Assembly: GCF_001624695.1 (NCBI RefSeq)
Contig: NZ_JSEP01000001.1
Coordinates: 368,079-432,078 of the forward strand
Length of the DNA: 64,000 nt
Source of the DNA: Labrenzia sp. OB1
Lineage (GTDB): Bacteria > Pseudomonadota > Alphaproteobacteria > Rhizobiales > Stappiaceae
Direction: 5' to 3'
Numbering within the stretch: position 1 is the first letter of the stretch; each line of letters begins with the position of its first letter. Below, in pieces: positions 61,715 to 64,000 of this stretch. The position numbers were made by a program, and so were the translations under genes. The notes under the pieces are model-generated. The model was given only the letters and a program-made list of their open reading frames with translations, did no database searches and was not told where the DNA came from.

Positions 61715-63415
61715 TTGCAAACCCTGCCGACAGCCGAAAAATCGACCCTCCTGCTCCTTGTCGCCGGTGCCACGCTGATCTGCGGCCTGCCTCTTCTTCT
61801 TCTGTTCAAAACCGGTCTGACAAGTGACACCGGCCTCGACTTCGGGCCGCTGCTTGAGGCCGTTCGGAGCCGGTCGGTGCAGCGCGCGCTCTGGCATTCC
61901 ATCGAAAGCAGCTTTCTGTCCGCGCTCGCCGCCACGCTGCTCGGCACCTTTCTGGCGCTGCTGATCGGCCTGACCGACATCCGGGCCAAGGGTCTTCTGG
62001 TGTTCCTCGTTCTGCTGCCGATGATGATCCCCCCGCATGTGACAGCCATCGCCTGGATACAGACACTCGGACCGGCGAGCCCCGTGCTGCGCTGGCTGGG
62101 TCTGGCGCCGGAACTGGGGTCCACCCATCCGCTGTATTCGCGCGCGGGTCTTGTCCTCCTCCTGACGCTGCAGCACGCACCGCTGGTGTTTCTTCTGGTA
62201 CGCGCGGCCCTCAGATCGTTTCCGCGCGAATTGTCGGATGCCGCGCGAACGTCCGGGGCTCCGGCCTTTACCATGCTCCGGCGCATTACACTTCCCCTGC
62301 TAGGCCCGTCCCTTCTGGCCGGGTTCGCCCTTGCCTTCGTCGCAGCCCTGGGAAATTTCGGCATCAATGCCCTGATCGGCATTCCCGCCCGCTACACCAC
62401 ATTGCCGGTTCTGGTCTGGCGCCGGCTGGCCAGTTTCGGACCGGACGTGCTGCCCAACGTCACGGTTATCTCAGTCATTCTGGCGCTGGTGGCGCTGGCC
62501 GCCATCGTGATCCAGAGCCTGTTGCAGCAGCGAATGCGCAGCGGCCTGATCGGCCTGCCTCAGGACCCGCTCGCAATTTCCCTCGGTCGCAAGAGACCTT
62601 GGGTGGAAGCCCTTGTCTGGCTCTTCGTCACCTCCGTGCTCCTGCTGCCCGCCGCCTCCCTTCTGGCAACCGCCGTGGTAAGAACCTACGGCCTGCCGCT
62701 CTCGGCCGAAACGCTGACACTGGACAATTTCACCGAAGTCCTGTGGCGGCAATCGGTGACCCTGCGCGCCTTTGCCAACTCCACATTCATTGCCGGTGTC
62801 GCCGCAGCGGTCATCGCCCTGATCAGCCTGCTGCTCGGGTATTATCTGGCACATAGGCATGCGGGACATCGCCGCTGGGCGGGTGTTGCATTCACCCAGT
62901 CCGAGATCGCCTTCGCGGTGCCGGGACTTGTCATGTCGATTGCCTTCATTCTGGCTTTCATCCGGCCGCTGCCGGTCTTCGGCGTCTCCATCTACGGCAC
63001 GCTCTGGATCATTCTGATCGCCTATGTCTCGGTGTTTCTCGCCGTCGGCCTCAAGCCGGTCACAGCCGCCTTCCTGCAGATGGATACGTCTCTGGAAGAT
63101 GCGGCCAGGGTTTCCGGTGCCGGCTTCTTCCGGCGCATGCGCAGGATCTTCGCTCCGCTCGCCGCACCCTCGGCCGCCTCGGGCGCCATTCTCGTCTTCC
63201 TGACTGCCTACAACGAAGTCACGGTCTCCGCCCTGCTCTGGTCGACCGGCAACGAGACCATCGGCACGACCATCTTCAACTACGAGGACGGCGGCTACAC
63301 CACCCTGGCGGCAGCCATGTCCACCGTCGTCGTCCTCGCCACCATCGTCATCATGCTGGGCATGAACGCGCTGGCTGGAAGAGTTCCCGCCGGAACGATC
63401 CCCTGGAAGGATTGA
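61715..63415 (+). CDS. ABC transporter permease (FbpB/AfuB type, two fused domains)
   Basis: This 566-aa protein carries two MetI-type permease domains in tandem with about 12 predicted helices. The first EAA region is SFPRELSDAARTSGAPAFTM (residues about 168-188), and the second is TSLEDAARVSGAGFFRRM near residue 460. The start is a TTG at 61715 with a weak ribosome site; no better start is seen. It lies 253 bp after the binding-protein gene, across repeats, and is convergent with the ATPase gene at 63570. Confidence 0.85.
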   Translation: MQTLPTAEKSTLLLLVAGATLICGLPLLLLFKTGLTSDTGLDFGPLLEAVRSRSVQRALWHSIESSFLSALAATLLGTFLALLIGLTDIRAKGLLVFLVLLPMMIPPHVTAIAWIQTLGPASPVLRWLGLAPELGSTHPLYSRAGLVLLLTLQHAPLVFLLVRAALRSFPRELSDAARTSGAPAFTMLRRITLPLLGPSLLAGFALAFVAALGNFGINALIGIPARYTTLPVLVWRRLASFGPDVLPNVTVISVILALVALAAIVIQSLLQQRMRSGLIGLPQDPLAISLGRKRPWVEALVWLFVTSVLLLPAASLLATAVVRTYGLPLSAETLTLDNFTEVLWRQSVTLRAFANSTFIAGVAAAVIALISLLLGYYLAHRHAGHRRWAGVAFTQSEIAFAVPGLVMSIAFILAFIRPLPVFGVSIYGTLWIILIAYVSVFLAVGLKPVTAAFLQMDTSLEDAARVSGAGFFRRMRRIFAPLAAPSAASGAILVFLTAYNEVTVSALLWSTGNETIGTTIFNYEDGGYTTLAAAMSTVVVLATIVIMLGMNALAGRVPAGTIPWKD

Positions 63416-63569
63416 GGGGCATTCTTCTCCGGTTCATGCCGCTGGGACAATGCGCAGCCGAGATCCGGATTCAGGCCATCGCACTCATCTGCTTTTCCGG
63501 CAGGGTCGCTGCGGCTTACCGGATCCCTGACTTGACTTCGTCACACCGGAAGAACACCGAAAACGATTG

Positions 63570-64000
63570 CTACTCCGGCAGCACCCAGCCACGGATAATC
63601 TCCAGCCGGAGCGTATCGCCAGGCGACGCCTTGCGGTTGAGGATCATCAGCAAGGGGTCCTGCAAGCCCTCGAGCGTCACGAAGACTTCCCAGTATCCGC
63701 CCCTGTAAATTGTCTTTTGAACCGTGGCGGCAAATCCGTGCGGACCGGTCGCCAGCACAAGGTGCTCGGGCCGCAGCAGCAGAGTTGCCGGTCCGGGAGC
63801 AGTCTGCTCAGGGCACGCCACTTCAAGGGTAACCCCGGCGAAGCTGATTTCCGCCGCGCCGGCCTCTTCACGCAGAACCGTCACGGGAACCAGGGTGCTG
63901 CGGCCGATAAAGCCCGCGACACGTTTGGACAGCGGCCGCCGGTAGAGCGTGTCCGGATCGGCCACCTGCAGGATCTCACCGTCCCACATCACGGCGACCT
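63570..64000 (-). CDS. ABC transporter ATPase, C-terminal part (partial, N-terminus off right edge)
   Basis: The visible 143 codons encode the end of a ferric/sugar-type ABC ATPase: MWDGEILQVADPDTLYRRPLSKRVAGFIG is typical of the sequence just after the switch His, and a TOBE-like domain follows (VTLEVACPEQTAPGPATLLLRPEHL). The ATP-binding motifs lie beyond the window. It is convergent with the FbpB-like permease, 154 bp away. It may serve the importer at 60481-63415, but being on the opposite strand it must be expressed separately. Confidence 0.8.
   Translation of the reverse strand, partial: VAVMWDGEILQVADPDTLYRRPLSKRVAGFIGRSTLVPVTVLREEAGAAEISFAGVTLEVACPEQTAPGPATLLLRPEHLVLATGPHGFAATVQKTIYRGGYWEVFVTLEGLQDPLLMILNRKASPGDTLRLEIIRGWVLPE

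Noticed and set aside
63412-63708. Short plus-strand open frame at the right end
   Set aside because: It begins in the end of the permease gene and runs through a repeat-like gap into the opposite strand of the ATPase gene; no product is recognisable.

Overview
The window is high-GC DNA from an alphaproteobacterium. Rhizobial-type inositol (iol), alpha-glucoside (agl) and ugp-like transport genes, De Ley-Doudoroff galactose genes, a PilZ-tailed chemoreceptor and many high-affinity ABC importers together suggest a marine or plant-associated Hyphomicrobiales member of the Stappia/Roseibium/Labrenzia kind. That assignment rests on gene content and codon usage, not on a marker gene. I see no rRNA, tRNA, CRISPR array, transposase or integrase.

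Layout. (1) 1-7087 is an accessory-looking cluster: a trypsin-fold peptidase cut by the left edge, a 75-aa holin-like membrane protein, an animal-type haem peroxidase, a large BTAD/TPR transcriptional regulator read divergently, a PAP2/vanadium-haloperoxidase-type enzyme and a subtilase. None of the enzymes has an evident signal peptide. This is the best candidate in the window for an undescribed system. (2) 7298-19688 is a galactoside utilisation locus: an IclR regulator with an ABC ATPase on one strand; binding protein, two permeases, GH36 alpha-galactosidase, sugar dehydrogenase, DgoK, DgoA, lactonase and GH42 beta-galactosidase on the other. (3) 19740-20408 is a FrnE-type DsbA oxidoreductase. 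(4) 20629-31753 is the myo-inositol locus: iolG, iolR (RpiR family), a three-gene sugar importer, iolC fused to a DUF2090 domain, iolD, iolE and iolB, closed by a strong terminator. (5) 31810-34230 is a chemoreceptor carrying a C-terminal PilZ domain. (6) 34444-40559 is a KDG kinase and a DeoR-controlled UgpB-like importer. (7) 41056-47414 is an aglKGFE-like alpha-glucoside importer with a divergent LacI regulator. (8) 47425-52470 is a GntR regulator and a Sit/Tro-type metal importer. (9) 52577-55559 is a ProXWV-type betaine importer. (10) 56153-58415 is a three-gene operon (VOC protein, 2-hydroxyacid dehydrogenase, TIM-barrel isomerase). (11) 58770-64000 is 6-phosphogluconate dehydrogenase and an Fbp/Afu-type importer whose ATPase runs off the right edge.

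How it works together. Most of the window takes up and degrades plant- or alga-derived carbohydrates and compatible solutes. Galactosides would be hydrolysed, oxidised to galactonate and split by DgoK/DgoA; the galactonate dehydratase is not in the window. Inositol would be oxidised by IolG and processed by IolE, IolD, IolB and IolC; IolA and a free IolJ are not in the window. Nearly every operon has its own regulator (IclR, RpiR, DeoR, LacI, GntR). In five ABC operons a GC-rich hairpin lies between the binding-protein gene and the permease gene, which would favour surplus binding protein. Several short dispersed inverted repeats sit in the gaps.
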